Assembly: GCF_010730355.1 (NCBI RefSeq)
Contig: NZ_AP022576.1
Location: forward strand, 3,224,001 to 3,288,000
DNA length: 64,000 nucleotides
Origin: Mycobacterium florentinum
GTDB lineage: Bacteria; Actinomycetota; Actinomycetes; Mycobacteriales; Mycobacteriaceae
Direction: 5' to 3'
Shown: in pieces, positions 16,002 through 24,733 of the stretch
How positions within the stretch are numbered: position 1 is the stretch's first letter
Layout of the letters: each line of letters begins with the position of its first letter
The notes under the pieces: model-generated
Database searches by the model: none
Told to the model about the DNA's origin: nothing
The model's input: the letters and a program-made list of their open reading frames with translations, nothing else
Position numbers and translations under genes: made by a program

Positions 16002-17246
16002 TCAACCGCCTTCGAATTCGATGGCGGCCACCCATTTGGTGTTGTGCACGCCGGGCAGCGCGGGCCCGATGATCCGGGCCGGATAGCCGTGGTCCAGGGA
16101 CAGGTCGGCGCCGTTGACCCGCAGCGCCAGCAGGGCCTCGGGATCGCGAATCTGGTTGGCCTGCAACGTCGCCTGACCGAAGGCGCCGCCTCGCTGCAGC
16201 GACAGCACCCGGGCCGAGCGCGGCGCGGGTACGCCCGCGATGCGGGCCAGCTCGGCCAGCCGGACCCCGCTCCAGGTCTGGACGGTCGACCATCCTTCGA
16301 CGCACGCTAGCGGCAAGCGCGCGGTGGTTTGCGGCATTCCGGCCAGCGCGGCGCGGTCCAGCGTGACTTCGGAATGACCACCACGCAAGACCAATACCCA
16401 ACTCGCGCCGACACTTTCGTGGGTGATGCCCGCGGCGACCGCGGTCTTGTTGACCGGGAAGTCACTGCGGCCCCGCCCGCGTGGCAACAGCAGGGCGGCG
16501 CCGCGGGCAGCTCCACCGACGGTCTGGCCGACGGTGAGCGCCGCGATCAGCAGCACGCCGCTGCCGACCAGCGCGAGGGCCCCGCGCCTGCTGATGGTCG
16601 GTTCGGCCGGATCCGTGGCCACCAGGCCGTCGGGATCGGCCGGCTCGGGACGGGTGTCGGCGCGGCCGGTGCGCAGCACGTCGCGCAGCGGCAGCGACCG
16701 CAGCCCGGCGACCATGCGCGGCAGCTTGATCGCGATGTGCATCAGAAATCCGGTGATGAAGACCCACCCGCCGAAGTAGTGCGCGTCGTAGAAGCTGAAC
16801 CCGAAAACGTAGTCGTACTGGATGTTCAGCACCCCGGTCACGGTCTCGAACAGGATCCCGCCGACGAGCATGACCAACGACAGCCGCTCCAGCAGCGCGG
16901 CCACCGACCGTGCCGGCGGCCAGACGAACAGCCGCGGGATCACCGACCACAGCTTGGCCAGCACCACCGGGATGATCACCAGCCCAAGGCCGACGTGGAT
17001 GCCCTGGGTCAGCCGGTACAGCCAGGACGGGCGGGTGGGCCAGACGAACAACGGCAGCCGCAGCCAGCCGACATCCGCGGGGATGGCCTGGCCGAGTTGC
17101 GGCGCGTAGGCGACGTAGGACAGCAGCCCGGTGATCGTGATGATCGGCAGCGCCACCAGCAGCACCAGCCCGAACACCGACGTCAGCCACGGGCCGCGCA
17201 GCGGGCTCCGAAAGCGGGTGGTCAACCGGTCACCCAGGCCGCTCAC
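16002..17246 (-). CDS. Membrane cytochrome b-like / molybdopterin-binding oxidoreductase fusion (Rv0218-like)
   Basis: 414 residues from GTG 17246. The N-terminal half (about 20-210) has four or five helices with His-containing segments (GIHVGLG, DAHYFGG, MHIAIKL), as in b-type cytochromes of the DUF4405/b561 kind. The C-terminal domain (about 290-414) is a sulfite-oxidase-type molybdopterin-binding fold: LPLACVEGWS supplies the Cys that binds molybdenum, and LDHGYPARIIGP is typical. The start is set by a GTGA overlap (17243-17246) with the upstream methyltransferase stop, which indicates coupling; an upstream in-frame start would overlap that gene heavily. It probably moves electrons between the quinone pool and an extracytoplasmic substrate. 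Confidence 0.85.
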   Translation of the reverse strand: MSGLGDRLTTRFRSPLRGPWLTSVFGLVLLVALPIITITGLLSYVAYAPQLGQAIPADVGWLRLPLFVWPTRPSWLYRLTQGIHVGLGLVIIPVVLAKLWSVIPRLFVWPPARSVAALLERLSLVMLVGGILFETVTGVLNIQYDYVFGFSFYDAHYFGGWVFITGFLMHIAIKLPRMVAGLRSLPLRDVLRTGRADTRPEPADPDGLVATDPAEPTISRRGALALVGSGVLLIAALTVGQTVGGAARGAALLLPRGRGRSDFPVNKTAVAAGITHESVGASWVLVLRGGHSEVTLDRAALAGMPQTTARLPLACVEGWSTVQTWSGVRLAELARIAGVPAPRSARVLSLQRGGAFGQATLQANQIRDPEALLALRVNGADLSLDHGYPARIIGPALPGVHNTKWVAAIEFEGG

Positions 17247-17899
17247 GGCGACGCCAGGCTCGCAATCACCCGGCCGCTGACCAGCCGAACACCGGTCAAC
17301 GTCAGCCCGACTTGCGCCGCGAGGGCGGCGGCACTGTCCACCCCGACCGACGCCCAGCGGAACCACGGCCCGACGTCACAGGCCGACTCCAGCCGCACCC
17401 AGCGTGCGCGAATACCGATGGCGTCGGCCTCGAACTCGGCCACGCAGTGCCCGCCGCGGCCCAGCAACTCGGCGGCGCGCGCGAGAATCCGTCGCGGGTC
17501 CCCGCCGAGGCCGACATTGCCGTCGACCAGCAGCACCGTCTGCCACCGGCCCATGCCGGGCAGCGGCTCGAAGACGTCGCTCAGCAAGGCCGGGGCCCCG
17601 CCGCGACCGGCCAGCCTGATCGCCGTCGCGGACCGGTCGATGCCGAGTGCCGGTATCCCCCGCTCAAACAGCCGCGCGACCAACCGCCCTGGCCCGCAGC
17701 CGAGTTCGATCGTCGGCCCGCTGCACATCCGGGTGACGGCCTCGTCGAAGACCTCGTCAAGGGCATCGACGAATCCGCCATTCGGGGAGCACCGGGCGCC
17801 CAGCCAGCGATGCGCGGGCAGCACTCGAATTTCGCCGTCCTCATGACGAATCCAACATCGCTCGCCGCCCAGTGCCCGTTCGTAGAGATGCCCCAGCAT
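17243..17899 (-). CDS. SAM-dependent methyltransferase, first gene of the molybdo-oxidoreductase operon
   Basis: 218 residues. The SAM loop IELGCGPGRLVARL is near residue 65, with an acidic residue after the next strand (GIDRS) and DGNVGLGGDP near 125. ATG 17899 is preferred over the 26-codon longer frame because GGGGGA lies 6 nt upstream and the fold starts there (MLGHLYERAL). Its stop overlaps the oxidoreductase start by 4 nt. I do not recall this gene next to Rv0218 in M. tuberculosis. Its substrate is unknown; linkage to the oxidoreductase suggests both act on one small molecule or envelope component. Confidence 0.83.
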   Translation of the reverse strand: MLGHLYERALGGERCWIRHEDGEIRVLPAHRWLGARCSPNGGFVDALDEVFDEAVTRMCSGPTIELGCGPGRLVARLFERGIPALGIDRSATAIRLAGRGGAPALLSDVFEPLPGMGRWQTVLLVDGNVGLGGDPRRILARAAELLGRGGHCVAEFEADAIGIRARWVRLESACDVGPWFRWASVGVDSAAALAAQVGLTLTGVRLVSGRVIASLASP

Positions 17900-18080
17900 T
17901 TCACGTCCCCCGCATCGTGCCCGACTGAGCGGCCAACCCTCGGATCGATACCCCGATCGTGCGCGGGTTAACCACACCGATCAACGCTGTTCACTCGGCA
18001 AGGCGAAATGCGGCACGAGCCTGATTCGGAGCCGAAGCCGGTTTGGATGGCGACGAATCTCGCCGGAAGCGTTTCGTGTG

Positions 18081-18905
18081 TCAATCGGCGCGGTCGAACA
18101 GGAACTGATCCAGCAATCGGTTCACCCGAACGGGTTCTTCGAGTGCCGCAAGGTGCCCGACTCCGTCGAGAACGGTGAAGCACGAATCGGGAATGGATTC
18201 GGCCATGGCCCGCGTCTCGGCCACCGGGAAGGTGGCATCTTCGACGCCGGCCACGACCAGCACCGGGGTGGCGACGCGCCTGAGCAGAGCGTGCTGATCC
18301 GGCCGGGCGGGGACCACGCTGCGCACTGCCCAGCTGGTCGAGCTGATATCGAGACCGTGCAGGCGCGCGCGCAGGTTCTCGACGACATCGGGCCGGTTGC
18401 GCAGGGTGGTGGGCCCGAGGAAGCCGCGGATCACCTCCCGCGTCAGCGGGGGTCGTACACCGCCGAGAATCCTCGCCATCCGCAACATGGCCCCGTATTT
18501 CACCTTTTGGGGGAAACCGGCTTTCGAGGCGGTGCAATTCATCAGAACGGCGTGCCTGATGCGGTCAGGATGCTGAGCGGCGAACGTGCCGCCGATCATG
18601 CCGCCCCAGGAATTGCCGACGAAATGGGCCTGGTCGATGCCGAGGCCGTCCATCAGGTCGACGACGCAGCGCGCGCATTCGGTGAAGCTGAACATCGCTT
18701 TGAGCGGCTCGCTGCCGCCGTGGCCCGGGGGATCGATGAGCACCACCCGGTGCTCTGCCCCGAGATGGGCGGCTTGGCCGGCCCACAAGTCGCCGGTCAT
18801 CAGCAGGCTGGGCCACATCAGCACCGCGGACCCGGTTCCGGGACTGACCCGCACGTGGATCTTGCCGAGGACGGTGTCGACATACCGCGAAGCCAAAGTC
18901 GTCAC
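18081..18905 (-). CDS. Alpha/beta-fold hydrolase
   Basis: A 274-residue complete hydrolase. The nucleophile elbow is GNSWGG near residue 97, the oxyanion-side segment is LMWPSLLMTG near residue 30, the acidic residue is near VVAGVEDATFP (about 220) and the catalytic His is in GVGHLAALEEP near 250. Start is GTG, with GGAGGGG very close upstream. No signal peptide. It resembles the carbon-carbon hydrolase / haloperoxidase-like class rather than the lipase class, but the substrate is not predictable. It stands alone between the oxidoreductase operon and divergent lipW. I do not recall it at this locus in M. tuberculosis. Confidence 0.85.
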   Translation of the reverse strand: MTTLASRYVDTVLGKIHVRVSPGTGSAVLMWPSLLMTGDLWAGQAAHLGAEHRVVLIDPPGHGGSEPLKAMFSFTECARCVVDLMDGLGIDQAHFVGNSWGGMIGGTFAAQHPDRIRHAVLMNCTASKAGFPQKVKYGAMLRMARILGGVRPPLTREVIRGFLGPTTLRNRPDVVENLRARLHGLDISSTSWAVRSVVPARPDQHALLRRVATPVLVVAGVEDATFPVAETRAMAESIPDSCFTVLDGVGHLAALEEPVRVNRLLDQFLFDRAD

Positions 18906-18993
18906 GTCCCCTCCATATTCGATAAGCCTATGCGCCGCCGTCGCACGAACTCGCGTTCTCGCCGGCCGACAACACTCGATGCCAAGCCGGCGG

Positions 18994-18999
18994 TAATAC
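18994..18999 (+). promoter_or_regulatory. -10 element TAATAC for leaderless lipW
   Basis: TAATAC ends 7 nt before GTG 19007 with no Shine-Dalgarno between them, matching the leaderless pattern seen at lipC and at 5638-5677. Confidence 0.5.
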
Positions 19000-19006
19000 T
19001 GAACCG

Positions 19007-19909
19007 GTGCCGAACAGCGACGTTCACCCCGATTTGCGCCGGATCGCGCGCATCGCCCCGCGACAACTGGTCACTCCCCGCAGTGTGTCCCTGATCCGGG
19101 CGTTGCTTCCACTGCGGACGCTTCGCAAATCCGACGCATCCGAGGCTGCCGAACCGATCACCCTGGCCTCCGGGGCCGGCGTTCGGCTGTTCCGGCCGCC
19201 CGGCGTCACCGAGCCCGGACCGGCGCTGCTGTGGATACACGGCGGCGGATACGTGATTGGGACTGCCGCACAAGACGATCGGGTATGCCACAACTTCAGC
19301 ACCAGGCTGGGCATCACGGTCGCGTCGGTGGAATACCGCCTGGCGCCCGAACATCCGTATCCCACACCGGTCGAGGACTGCTATTCGGTGCTGACGTGGC
19401 TGGCCGGGCTGCCCGCGGTGGACCCGACGCGGGTGGCGATCGCGGGCGCCAGCGCCGGCGGAGGTCTGGCGGCGGCCCTGGCGTTCCTGGCCCGGGACCG
19501 CGGCGAGGTCACGCCCCTGCTGCAGATGCTGGTGTACCCGATGATCGACGATCGCAGTTCGCTGACCGCCGGAAAGCCGGACTACCGACTGTGGAGCACC
19601 CGCAGCAATCAGTTCGGCTGGGCGGCGTATCTCGGTGACGCCGACCCGCAGGTCGCCGTCCCGGCCCGCCGCGACGACCTCGCCGGGTTGGCGCCGGCGT
19701 GGATAGGGGTGGGGACACACGACCTGTTCCACGACGAAGACCTCGCCTACGCCGAGCGCCTGCGGGCCGCGGGAGTGCCGTGCCAGGTCGAGATCGTCCC
19801 CGGCGCCTTCCACGGCTTCGACCTGGTGGCACCGAAAGTTAAAGTGTCGCAGCGCTTTTTCGACACCCAGTGTGAGACTCTGCGTACCGCGCTGGCGGTG
19901 GCGCGCTAG
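19007..19909 (+). CDS. lipW: Esterase/lipase LipW (hormone-sensitive lipase family)
   Basis: A 300-residue HSL-type esterase. The HGGG oxyanion motif is at residues 78-81, the nucleophile Ser149 is in GASAGGG, the acidic residue is in the GTHDLFHDED region near 245, and the catalytic His is in FHGFD near 275. No signal peptide. GTG 19007 is supported by a -10 element 7 nt upstream. It matches M. tuberculosis Rv0217c (LipW). The stop shares CTAG (19906-19909) with the facing amidohydrolase gene. Likely substrates are short- to medium-chain acyl esters. Confidence 0.93.
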   Translation: MPNSDVHPDLRRIARIAPRQLVTPRSVSLIRALLPLRTLRKSDASEAAEPITLASGAGVRLFRPPGVTEPGPALLWIHGGGYVIGTAAQDDRVCHNFSTRLGITVASVEYRLAPEHPYPTPVEDCYSVLTWLAGLPAVDPTRVAIAGASAGGGLAAALAFLARDRGEVTPLLQMLVYPMIDDRSSLTAGKPDYRLWSTRSNQFGWAAYLGDADPQVAVPARRDDLAGLAPAWIGVGTHDLFHDEDLAYAERLRAAGVPCQVEIVPGAFHGFDLVAPKVKVSQRFFDTQCETLRTALAVAR

Positions 19910-21207
19910 TCCGCCGGGTAGGCGAGGATGCCGCCGATGATTGTGGCGGCGACCAGGCCGGCGTCCAGCTCGGCCAGCACCGTCGCCGGCGGCGCGGCCA
20001 ACACGCACAGATCGCCCGGCTGTCCGACGTCGACCGATCTGGGCCGGCCCGGCTGGTCGGCATAGCCCAGGAACATCGTCAAAGCTTCTGGCGCCGAGAC
20101 GCATTCGTCGGCGCCGAGCACCGCGCCACTGGGCGTGGTGCGGTGTACCGCGGCGCGCATCGCCGCCCACGGGTCACCCCGGCCGAACGGCATGTCGGTC
20201 GACAGCGCCATGCGCACCTTGGCTTTTCGCACGGAGGCAACGCGCCACAGCGCGGCGTGCTCGGCGGCGGGGATCTCGGCGAGGTACTGATCGCCGCGTT
20301 CGGCGACGAAGTTCGGCTGGGTCACCACGGTGACTCCGAGGTCGGCGAGGTCGGTCAGATTGTCGTCGTCGACGACCGCGGCATGCTCGATGCGGTCTTG
20401 TGGGTGGCCGCCGGCGGCGCGCAGCGCCGCGATGGTCACCACCAATTGGGCCCCGGTCACGCAGTGCACGGCAACCGGCCGCCCGTCGGCGTGCTGGTCG
20501 GCGATCCATCCGGTCAGCGACTCCAGGTCTAGACGATCATCGTGCAGGATCTTCTTACCCGGGGCCAAGAACGACAGCTGCGGCCGGAACTCGCCGTGCC
20601 GGTGCGCCACCATCAGCGACACCATGTCGTCCGCATCGAGATCCGGTGTGGCGTCAGTGACTCCGGTGATGCCGACCGCGGTCAGGCGCCGACTGAGCTC
20701 GGTGAGGTCGGCGTGGTGACGCTGCAGCGCCTCGGACCAGCGGTCGCTGGCGCGCAGCCGCCCGTCGGGGTGCTCGGCCATTCCGAGTCGTCGCAGCGCC
20801 GCCGAGTTGAGGATCCACAGGGCGCCGCTGCGGTGCTGGACACGGACCGGAACGCGGGCCACCATGGCGTCGAGCACGGCCCGATCCAGCTCACCGGCAA
20901 CGGATTCGTGGTAGCCGATCGCCCGGATCCACCCGTCGATGTTCGGTCTGGCCTTCGATAGTTCTTCTGCCAGCTGGTCTCTGGTTCGAATACGGGGTGG
21001 TCCGAGCATCAGCGAATCCATCGCAGCGGCGGCCGAACGCAGGTGCACATGATGGTCGTGCAGACCGGGCAGCACCGTACCGCCCTGCGCGTCGAGCACG
21101 ATCTCTCCGCGTCGGGGTTCCAGGTCTTGGCCCATTTCCTCGATCCGTGCGCCGACCCGGATGTCGGTCACCGTGCCGGCCAGCAGCATCGCTTGCTGAA
21201 TCAACAT
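19906..21207 (-). CDS. Amidohydrolase family protein (YtcJ/Amidohydro_3-like)
   Basis: 433 residues. The metal-binding motif is HDHHVHLRS (H-x-H) near residue 50, with later His-containing strands (AVHCVTG near 255, RIEHAAVV near 280) and a C-terminal Asp in ALSTDMPFG near 345. These fit the metal-dependent hydrolase barrel. ATG 21207 (MLIQQAMLLAG) is preferred since the usual N-terminal strand starts there; ATG 21219 is an alternative. It overlaps the stop of the upstream CoA-transferase by 7 nt, so the genes are coupled. It may hydrolyse an amide or lactone produced or used by the CoA-transferase. I do not recall either gene between lipW and Rv0216 in M. tuberculosis. Confidence 0.85.
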   Translation of the reverse strand: MLIQQAMLLAGTVTDIRVGARIEEMGQDLEPRRGEIVLDAQGGTVLPGLHDHHVHLRSAAAAMDSLMLGPPRIRTRDQLAEELSKARPNIDGWIRAIGYHESVAGELDRAVLDAMVARVPVRVQHRSGALWILNSAALRRLGMAEHPDGRLRASDRWSEALQRHHADLTELSRRLTAVGITGVTDATPDLDADDMVSLMVAHRHGEFRPQLSFLAPGKKILHDDRLDLESLTGWIADQHADGRPVAVHCVTGAQLVVTIAALRAAGGHPQDRIEHAAVVDDDNLTDLADLGVTVVTQPNFVAERGDQYLAEIPAAEHAALWRVASVRKAKVRMALSTDMPFGRGDPWAAMRAAVHRTTPSGAVLGADECVSAPEALTMFLGYADQPGRPRSVDVGQPGDLCVLAAPPATVLAELDAGLVAATIIGGILAYPAD

Positions 21208-22373
21208 GAAAGGAGCCATCTTTCGGCGACCAGGCGGCGTACGGCGTCGTTGTCCGCGCCCAGCTCGGCGGCGCGGCGGTGTGGCGGCGGAGCCTGGGGT
21301 GCCGCGCATTCCGAGACCGACGCCGTCGTGGGCAGGTCCGCGTAGCCCGCGGCGATCCCCGCCATCGACACCTGGATCAACTCGCCGCCGCCCCGGGCCA
21401 GCGATTCGACCACGGCCGCGGCCGCCTCCAGGCCCGTGAGGGGATCGGCGATGGCGTCGCCGCAGAACACCGGCCCCGCACCGACCAGGCCGCCGGCCAC
21501 CGCGGCGTCGTCTCCGAACGCGGGACGGGTGGGGTCTTGGTCATAGCCGGTGATGCGCAACCAAATTCGGCCCGCTCGCGGTGCAATGTGATCCGGGCCG
21601 AGCCGGCGCCGGGTCAGCGCAGCGGGTCGCGAGCCCTCGATCACGATGTTGGCGACCGCAAGCAGCTCGCGCAAATCGTCGGCCTGATGATCGAAATCCA
21701 GGCAGTAAGACAGCTTTTCGCCGTTCATCCAGTCGAAGAATTCGCGATTGCCCGCCCGGGTGCCGTCCGGGCGTCGGGGGCTTTCAACTTTGACGACGGC
21801 GGCTCCTGCGCCGGCCAGCAACTGCCCGCACAGCGGGCCGGCCCACATCGACGACAGGTCGGCCACCAGCAGGCCGGCGACGCCGCGCGCGGAACCTCGA
21901 CCACCCAATCGCTGGATCCGCGGTGGCGCGGGGTCGGCCTCGCCCAGGCCGGCCGCCGGAATATCGAGCAGATTCGCTCGTTCGATGATCGCCGATACCA
22001 GACGTGTTGTGGCCCAACGTTGCAACATCGGCCAGGGGTCGGCGGGCACCTCGTCGACTTCGACCAGCGCGGGGACGGCGGCGATGTCGTCGGGGCGCGA
22101 CAAGGTGAGCGCGCACCAGCCGTCGCGCGCCGAAAGCAGCCGGGTGCCTCCGCCGGCCGAAATCCGGCCGCCGCGGCTCAACCCGAGCAATGCTGCCCGC
22201 CCGGACAGCAGCGTCGCCGCATCGACGGCGATGCCGAGATGACCGCCTACCGTCGTCGCGACCCGCTCGGCGCGGGCCAGCACCTCGGCGCGGGAGAAGT
22301 CCGGTGCTCCGTCGGGCGGGCCCGTCAGGCAGGCCAGCCCGCTGCTCCCCCACCGGGACGCCGCGTTGCTCAC
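21201..22373 (-). CDS. CaiB/BaiF-type CoA-transferase with unusual domain order
   Basis: 390 residues from GTG 22373, with GGAGGA about 11 nt upstream, just after the stop of the Rv0216-like gene. The class III CoA-transferase N-terminal core motif DLSSMWAGPLCGQLLAG appears only near residue 172, followed by VVKVESP, and the Asp-bearing segment GDAIADPLTGLEAA, which resembles the catalytic Asp region, comes near residue 315. The first 165 residues instead look like the family's C-terminal half (GGGTRLLSARDGWCALTLS near residue 73-91). The protein therefore looks circularly permuted or derived from a split tandem. It transfers CoA between carboxylic acids. It is embedded between a double-hotdog protein and an amidohydrolase. 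Confidence 0.8.
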   Translation of the reverse strand: MSNAASRWGSSGLACLTGPPDGAPDFSRAEVLARAERVATTVGGHLGIAVDAATLLSGRAALLGLSRGGRISAGGGTRLLSARDGWCALTLSRPDDIAAVPALVEVDEVPADPWPMLQRWATTRLVSAIIERANLLDIPAAGLGEADPAPPRIQRLGGRGSARGVAGLLVADLSSMWAGPLCGQLLAGAGAAVVKVESPRRPDGTRAGNREFFDWMNGEKLSYCLDFDHQADDLRELLAVANIVIEGSRPAALTRRRLGPDHIAPRAGRIWLRITGYDQDPTRPAFGDDAAVAGGLVGAGPVFCGDAIADPLTGLEAAAAVVESLARGGGELIQVSMAGIAAGYADLPTTASVSECAAPQAPPPHRRAAELGADNDAVRRLVAERWLLSC

Positions 22374-22392
22374 CGGGCCATTGTCCTCCGGC

Positions 22393-23409
22393 TCAGAAGT
22401 GCAGCGCGCTGAACCGCCAGTCCAGCACGGCCCGGTCGGGTTCGCCGGCCCCGTCGGCGGCCGCGAAGACCAGCGACCGAAGGCCCAGCACACCCCCGTG
22501 CTCGGTGGGCTCGGCCGACTCGACGTGCAGCTCGCTGTACAGGGTGTCGCCTTCGTACACCGGCCCGGTGTGATCGCACGACTCCCAGCCCAGTACCGTC
22601 CCCAGGTTCGGCAGCAGCCTGTTGGCTTGGGCGAGCGCCAGCCCGATGGTGTGCCCGCCGTACACCAGCCGACGTCCGCCGGCACGCGAATCATGGTGTG
22701 CTGCAGCAATATTCAAGGTCAACCGGGCCAGTTCCGGTGCACTGCTGACCACGTCGCCGGTGCTGTGCAGCACCGCGCCCGCCATGATGGTGTCGAAATG
22801 TGGCCCGGGCACCCGCTTTCGGAAGACTTCGCCGTCCCAATGCGCGGCCGGCGCAACGGCGGGCGGTGCCGCATCGGTACCGATCGTGGACAGATCATCG
22901 GCGGGCGCGTCGTCGGGATTGAAGTCCGGGCCGGCGGGCAACATGGCACAGCGGTAGAAATCGAGCACGAGCTGATCGGCCTGGTCGATCGTGATCATCC
23001 GTAACGCCGCCAGTCCCGTCGGCGCGCGGCCCGGCTTGGCCGAGTTGGCGTGCAGCCCAACGACTTCGGTGCGGGTGTACAGGGAATCGCCGATCACCGG
23101 AAATCGATGGAAGGTCAGCCCGCGGTAGAACAGGTTGGCTTTGACCCGTTGGGTGACCAGCGTGCTCTGCCCGATGGCGACATCGCAGACCAGCCCCGGA
23201 TGTGCCAGCGGCCCCGGCCCGCCGGTCACCGCGGCGGACAGGTCGGCGTCCAGGGCCAGGCGCAACCGGTCCCCCACGATCGCCTGATGAGCGGCGGCCA
23301 GGCCCGCCGAGAGCGTCGCCACCGGCGCCCAGTCGAAGACCTGACCCCTCGACAGATCGTCGAAGTACGGCCCGCCTTCGCGGATCCCCGCATACCCATT
23401 ACCCGTCAC
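22393..23409 (-). CDS. Double-hotdog (MaoC-like) protein, Rv0216-type
   Basis: 338 residues built of two hotdog folds (about 10-160 and 190-335), as known for M. tuberculosis Rv0216, whose structure shows a double hotdog. The segments GPHFDTIMAGAV and LVYGGHTIGLALAQA lie in the second domain, where MaoC hydratases carry their Asp/His pair. Whether both catalytic residues are intact cannot be judged by eye. Start is GTG. It is the first gene of a three-gene run with the CoA-transferase and amidohydrolase, and is divergent from fadE3 by 57 nt. It probably binds or hydrates an acyl-CoA. Confidence 0.87.
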   Translation of the reverse strand: MTGNGYAGIREGGPYFDDLSRGQVFDWAPVATLSAGLAAAHQAIVGDRLRLALDADLSAAVTGGPGPLAHPGLVCDVAIGQSTLVTQRVKANLFYRGLTFHRFPVIGDSLYTRTEVVGLHANSAKPGRAPTGLAALRMITIDQADQLVLDFYRCAMLPAGPDFNPDDAPADDLSTIGTDAAPPAVAPAAHWDGEVFRKRVPGPHFDTIMAGAVLHSTGDVVSSAPELARLTLNIAAAHHDSRAGGRRLVYGGHTIGLALAQANRLLPNLGTVLGWESCDHTGPVYEGDTLYSELHVESAEPTEHGGVLGLRSLVFAAADGAGEPDRAVLDWRFSALHF

Positions 23410-23466
23410 AACGCCACATGCTGGCAGGCTGTCGAATCGAAGCGCAACGCAGGAAGGTGATCAGAG

Positions 23467-24612
23467 GTGGACGACGAAGAAGATATGCTGGTCGCCACGG
23501 TGCGGGCGTTCATCGACCGCGAAGTCAAACCGACGGTCCGCGAGGTCGAGCACGCCAACACCTACCCCGAGGCGTGGATCGAGCAGATGAAGCGGATCGG
23601 CATCTACGGGCTGGCCATTCCCGAGGAATACGGCGGGTCGCCCGTCTCGATGCCGGGCTATGTGCGGGTCACCCAGGAGCTGGCCCGCGGCTGGATGAGC
23701 CTGGCCGGCGCGATGGGCGGGCACACAGTGGTCGCCAAGCTGCTGACGTTGTTCGGCACCGAGGAGCAGAAGCGGACCTACCTGCCACGGATGGCCACCG
23801 GCGAGGTGCGGGCGACGATGGCGCTGACCGAGCCCGGCGGCGGCTCCGACCTACAGAACATGTCGACCACCGCGCTGCCGGACGGCTCCGGCGCCTTGCT
23901 GATCAACGGCGCCAAAACCTGGATCAGCAACGCGCGCCATTCCGGGCTGATCGCGCTGCTGTGCAAGACCGACCCGAATGCCACACCGCGCCATAAGGGA
24001 ATCTCGATCGTGCTCGTCGAGCAGGGGCCGGGTCTGACGATATCCAGGGATCTCCCCAAGCTGGGCTACAAGGGCGTCGAATCCTGCGAGCTGTCCTTCG
24101 ACAACTTCTCCACACCCGCGTCTGCTGTCCTGGGAGACCGCATGGGCGAAGGCTTTTCGCAAATGATGAAGGGACTCGAGACCGGCCGCATCCAAGTCGC
24201 GTCCCGCGCCCTGGGCGTGGCGACCGCGGCGCTCGAGGATGCGCTGGCCTACGCGCAGCAACGAGAGAGTTTCGGCAAGCCGATTTGGAAGCATCAGGCC
24301 GTCGGCAACTACCTGGCCGACATGGCCACCAAGCTCACCGCCGCACGCCAGCTCACCCGTTACGCCGCGCAGCGTTACGACAGCGGCGAACGCTGCGACA
24401 TGGAGGCCGGGATGGCCAAACTGTTCGCCTCCGAGATCGCAATGGAGATCGCACTGAACGCGGTACGCATCCACGGCGGCTACGGCTACTCCACCGAGTA
24501 CGACGTCGAGCGCTACTTTCGCGACGCCCCGCTGATGATCGTCGGCGAGGGCACGAATGAGATCCAGCGCAATGTGATTGCCGGGCAGCTGATTGCCCGG
24601 GGCGGGATCTGA
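23467..24612 (+). CDS. fadE3: Acyl-CoA dehydrogenase FadE3
   Basis: A 381-residue acyl-CoA dehydrogenase. FAD/substrate signature MALTEPGGGSDLQNM lies near residue 118, TWISNARHSGLIALLCK near 150, and the C-terminal signature VRIHGGYGYSTEYDVERYFRD near 335 with EGTNEIQRNVI. It performs alpha,beta-dehydrogenation of an acyl-CoA with FAD. The catalytic base expected near the C-terminus is carried by the E of GEGTNEIQ. GTG 23467 follows an AGGAAGG stretch. It is divergent from the Rv0216-like gene. Counterpart of M. tuberculosis Rv0215c. Confidence 0.93.
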   Translation: MDDEEDMLVATVRAFIDREVKPTVREVEHANTYPEAWIEQMKRIGIYGLAIPEEYGGSPVSMPGYVRVTQELARGWMSLAGAMGGHTVVAKLLTLFGTEEQKRTYLPRMATGEVRATMALTEPGGGSDLQNMSTTALPDGSGALLINGAKTWISNARHSGLIALLCKTDPNATPRHKGISIVLVEQGPGLTISRDLPKLGYKGVESCELSFDNFSTPASAVLGDRMGEGFSQMMKGLETGRIQVASRALGVATAALEDALAYAQQRESFGKPIWKHQAVGNYLADMATKLTAARQLTRYAAQRYDSGERCDMEAGMAKLFASEIAMEIALNAVRIHGGYGYSTEYDVERYFRDAPLMIVGEGTNEIQRNVIAGQLIARGGI

Positions 24613-24649
24613 GCGCGGTTGAATTGGCGCTTGACCTCCGCTTGTGCGC

Positions 24650-24655
24650 TATATT
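24650..24655 (+). promoter_or_regulatory. Possible -10 element TATATT for the dispanin-like gene
   Basis: TATATT lies 79 nt before the ATG at 24734. A TTGACC at 24631-24636 is only 13 nt upstream, too close for a normal -35. If used, the mRNA would carry a leader of about 70 nt with AGGAAGG at 24719-24725. Confidence 0.35.
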
Positions 24656-24733
24656 TGCCAGACTTACGCACCAGCAAAGCGGCGCGGGAGTAAACCTGTT
24701 TGGACCGGAGGAACCCCCAGGAAGGCAGTCGCC

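Noticed and set aside
16329..17846. Long plus-strand frame opposite the molybdopterin oxidoreductase and methyltransferase
   Set aside because: The low-complexity Arg/Gln/Pro content and the well-supported genes on the minus strand mark it as a shadow.
24631..24655. TTGACC/TATATT as a full sigma-A promoter for the dispanin-like gene
   Set aside because: The 13-nt spacer is too short; only the -10 element is kept as possible.
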